From Mycobacterium simiae (lineage in GTDB: Bacteria > Actinomycetota > Actinomycetes > Mycobacteriales > Mycobacteriaceae): a stretch of DNA of 64,000 nt. The DNA is taken from assembly GCF_010727605.1 (NCBI RefSeq), contig NZ_AP022568.1:3286001-3350000 (forward strand). The letters are read 5' to 3'. Below the pieces are notes generated by a model that searched no databases, was not told the origin of the DNA, and worked only from the letters and a program-made list of their open reading frames with translations. Of the stretch, positions 61,520-64,000 are shown piece after piece (the first letter of the stretch is position 1; each line of letters begins with the position of its first letter). Both the position numbers and the translations under genes were made by a program.

Positions 61520-63237
61520 TGGAAGCTGCCGGGCGCCCCAGGCAAGGCGTGGATTTCGACGTCGTCATCGTCGGCGCCGGCCCGGTTGGCTTGACCCTGG
61601 CCAATATCCTCGGCGTGCAAGGGGTTCCGACCCTGCTCGTCGAGGAGCGCGACACCCTCATCGACTACCCGCGCGGCGTCGGGCTCGACGACGAATCGTT
61701 GCGCACCTTCCAGTCGATCGGCCTGGTCGACCGGGTGTTACCGCACACCGTCCCGAATCAGATCCTGCGGTTCTACGACGCCAAGCGACGGGTACTCGCC
61801 GAGATGGCTCCGCCCGATGCGCGGTTCGGCTGGCCGAAGCGCAACGGGTTCGTGCAGCCGCTCGTCGATGCCGAATTGTTGGCCGGGCTGGACAGATTCG
61901 ACTGCGTCGAAGTTCGATGGAGCCGGCCGATGACGAGATGCGAGCAAGCGGCCGATGCGGTGACCGTCGAGCTGGGCGGTGCGCCCGACACGGTGCGGGC
62001 CCGCTATGTGGTGGGCTGCGACGGCGGCCGCAGCATGACCCGCCGGATGATGGGTGTGTCCTTCGACGGAACGACCTCCCCGACCCGCTGGCTCGTGGTC
62101 GACATTGCCAACGACCCGTTGGGCCACCCCAACAGTGAGGTCGGTGCCGACCCCGAACGCCCCTACGCCTCGATCTCAATCGCGCACGGAATCCGCCGGT
62201 TCGAGTTCATGATTCACGCTCACGAGACCGACGAGCAAGCCGAGGATCCCGCGTTCCTGGAGCAGATGCTGGCCCGCATGGTGCCGCGACCCGGTCGTGT
62301 CGACGTGATCCGGCGACGCGTCTACACCCACCACTCGCGACTCGCCGGCGTCTTTCGCAGTGGTCGGCTGCTGCTGGCCGGTGACGCCGCGCACCTGATG
62401 CCGGTGTGGCAGGGGCAGGGCTACAACAGCGGCATCCGGGATGCCGCCAACCTGGGCTGGAAGCTGGCCGCCGTGGTCAGCGGCAGCGCCGACGACAAAT
62501 TGCTGGACACCTATGACATGGAACGCCGCAAGCACGCCCGGGCCATGATCGACCTGTCCACCATGGTGGGCCGCGTCATTTCGCCGACCAACCGTCACGT
62601 GGCCAGTGCCCGCGACCTGCTGGTGCGCTCGGCGTCAATTGTGCCGCCGCTCAAGCGATATGTGCTGGAGATGCGGTTCAAACCGATGCCGCGTTACGAG
62701 CACGGCGCCGTCGTACACACCTCGAATCCTGGCTCGCCACAGCGCACCGAATCACCGGTAGGCAGGTTGTTCATCCAACCCCGGGTCGATACCCGGACCG
62801 AGCAGGATGTGTTGTTGGACGACGTCATCGGTCCCTGGTTCGCGGTGCTGTGCTGGAACAACAATCCGCACAAAATTCTCGGCGACGAGGCCTTCGCGAA
62901 GTGGAAAGCGTTGGGCGCGTCATTCATTGCGCTGCGGCCGCTGACCCAGCTGCACTGGACCGGACACGACGATCCCGACGTCGTCGTCGTGGGTGATCGC
63001 ACCGGCGGGCTCAAGACGTGGTTCGACGCGCACTCCGAATCGGTGCTGTTCTTGCGTCCCGACCGGTGCATAGCCGGTGCCTGTATCGCTCAGCTCGCGC
63101 CCGAACTGAGCGCGTCGCTCCTCGATGCCCTGACGCTGATTCCGGGAGGGGGTGATGTCGACGGTGGCAATGGCTCTGTGCTGTATGTCCCACAGCCCGC
63201 TCCTGAATCTTCCGGGGCCGTCGCGGGACCTGCTTGA
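61519..63237 (+). CDS. mhpA: MhpA-like FAD-dependent aromatic hydroxylase
   Basis: 572 aa. FAD motif [19 protein letters not shown], second FAD motif [30 protein letters not shown] (positions about 286-315), and [15 protein letters not shown] (the DG motif). Matches 3-(3-hydroxyphenyl)propionate hydroxylase and similar type-A hydroxylases. Produces the catechol-type substrate of the next gene. ATG overlaps the mhpC stop. Its end overlaps mhpB by 83 bp. Confidence 0.9.
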   Translation: MEAAGRPRQGVDFDVVIVGAGPVGLTLANILGVQGVPTLLVEERDTLIDYPRGVGLDDESLRTFQSIGLVDRVLPHTVPNQILRFYDAKRRVLAEMAPPDARFGWPKRNGFVQPLVDAELLAGLDRFDCVEVRWSRPMTRCEQAADAVTVELGGAPDTVRARYVVGCDGGRSMTRRMMGVSFDGTTSPTRWLVVDIANDPLGHPNSEVGADPERPYASISIAHGIRRFEFMIHAHETDEQAEDPAFLEQMLARMVPRPGRVDVIRRRVYTHHSRLAGVFRSGRLLLAGDAAHLMPVWQGQGYNSGIRDAANLGWKLAAVVSGSADDKLLDTYDMERRKHARAMIDLSTMVGRVISPTNRHVASARDLLVRSASIVPPLKRYVLEMRFKPMPRYEHGAVVHTSNPGSPQRTESPVGRLFIQPRVDTRTEQDVLLDDVIGPWFAVLCWNNNPHKILGDEAFAKWKALGASFIALRPLTQLHWTGHDDPDVVVVGDRTGGLKTWFDAHSESVLFLRPDRCIAGACIAQLAPELSASLLDALTLIPGGGDVDGGNGSVLYVPQPAPESSGAVAGPA

Positions 63238-64000
63238 CGACGTCGAGGACGCCATCGCGCGGGCGCGCGACTTCGTCGGTGACTACGACCCCGAACTGGC
63301 TGTGATCTTCGCCCCCGATCACTACAACGGCTTCTTCTACAAGGCGATGCCGCCGTTCTGTATTGGGTTGAGCGCTAACGGGGTTGGCGACTACGGTACG
63401 CACTCCGGGCCGCTCGACGTGCCCACCGAGCTGGCCTCGCAATGCGCCGAGGCCGTCCTCGACGCGGGCATCGACGTGGCGGTGTCGGCCAGCATGGATG
63501 TCGACCACGGCACCGTCCAGCCGCTGGAGAAGCTGTTCGGGGATGCGGTCTCATGTCCGGTCATCCCCGTCTTCGTCAACGCGGTCGCGGTGCCCCTGGG
63601 GCCGCTGCACCGCTGCCGTGCGTTGGGCACCGCCGTGGGCAACTACCTGTCCACCCTGGACAAGCGGGTCTTGGTGATCGGCTCCGGCGGACTCTCCCAC
63701 AGCCCCCCGGTGCCCACCCTGGCGACGGCGGGCCCTGAAGTCCTCGAACGGATCGTGCAGGGTCGGCCGATGACAACCGAGCAGCGCCAGGCCCGCCAGC
63801 TCGCCGTCATTGAAGCGGCCAAGGCCTTCGCCGACGGTCACAGCGATCTGCAGCCCCTCAACCCGGCCTGGGATCACCGCGTCCTGGAGATCATCGACGG
63901 CGATCGGCTTGAGGAGTTCGACCTCTGGTCGAATGCGTTCGTGACCTACGAGGGCGGTAGCTCGGCGCACGAGATCCGCGCGTGGATAGCCGCTTTCGCC
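63155..64000 (+). CDS. mhpB: MhpB-like extradiol dioxygenase, 3' truncated
   Basis: 282 codons visible, open to the last base. [19 protein letters not shown] and [11 protein letters not shown] give the iron ligands of LigB-type class III extradiol dioxygenases, and [15 protein letters not shown] and [14 protein letters not shown] are typical. Start ATG 63155 (GGGAGGGGGTG just upstream) or ATG 63170; MhpB of E. coli begins at the later equivalent. It overlaps mhpA in another frame. It cleaves a 2,3-dihydroxyphenyl ring meta to the hydroxyls. Confidence 0.9.
   Translation, partial: MSTVAMALCCMSHSPLLNLPGPSRDLLDDVEDAIARARDFVGDYDPELAVIFAPDHYNGFFYKAMPPFCIGLSANGVGDYGTHSGPLDVPTELASQCAEAVLDAGIDVAVSASMDVDHGTVQPLEKLFGDAVSCPVIPVFVNAVAVPLGPLHRCRALGTAVGNYLSTLDKRVLVIGSGGLSHSPPVPTLATAGPEVLERIVQGRPMTTEQRQARQLAVIEAAKAFADGHSDLQPLNPAWDHRVLEIIDGDRLEEFDLWSNAFVTYEGGSSAHEIRAWIAAFA

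Overview
The window reads as chromosome of a mycobacterium, probably a slow-growing non-tuberculous species. From about 1 to 25.0 kb the gene order follows, from memory, the M. tuberculosis block Rv0812 to Rv0831c and its tRNA-Lys/Glu/Asp/Phe cluster: PLP lyase, FABP-like protein, sseC2, cysA2, thiX, lmeA, GlnR-like regulator, mshD, pst genes, phoU, LCP protein, dus, desA1, TetR, MpaB-like, deaminase, methyltransferase, TIGR04255 protein. Codon usage is uniformly GC-rich, starts are often GTG or TTG, and several promoters have a TANNNT -10 about 7 nt before the start codon, which predicts leaderless mRNAs.

Three things interrupt or decorate that core. (i) Between the Rv0812 and Rv0813c homologues sits a two-gene unit on the minus strand. 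It encodes a membrane protein with tandem RCK/TrkA-N-like domains plus a ryanodine-receptor (RyR) domain, followed by a TIR-transmembrane-PknH-type sensor protein. This is the best candidate for an undescribed system: an envelope-sensing TIR enzyme paired with a channel-like protein that carries the domain named after the cADPR-linked animal Ca2+ channel. (ii) A polycysteine leaderless small ORF precedes the sulfur genes and is a cysteine attenuator. (iii) A full pstS-pstC-pstA-pstB set lies between mshD and phoU.

From 25 to 41.5 kb the content is accessory. A five-gene operon (hydrolase, benzoylformate-decarboxylase-like enzyme, GlcD/GlcE-like flavoprotein, hydrolase, P450) faces a PucR-type regulator. 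Then come an OmpR-type two-component system sharing a 17-bp operator with a PepSY-like secreted protein, a chromate operon with a split chrB, a fragmentary exonuclease, an F420-type PPOX protein, a secreted protein and a VanX-type dipeptidase.

From 41.5 to 56 kb lies acyl-CoA metabolism: methyltransferase, two-subunit B12 mutase, LLM oxidoreductase, CoA transferase, amidohydrolase, DUF4286-like protein, ferredoxin, acyl-CoA ligase, two acyl-CoA dehydrogenases, enoyl-CoA hydratase, hydrolase, MeaB-type GTPase and a degenerate E1-like protein. Two matching palindromes (48517 and 54144) suggest that parts of it form one regulon. After a NarL-type two-component pair, the right end (58.2 to 64.0 kb) is an aromatic-degradation unit: KstD-like flavoprotein, IclR regulator, then mhpC-mhpA-mhpB-like meta-cleavage genes, the last running off the window.
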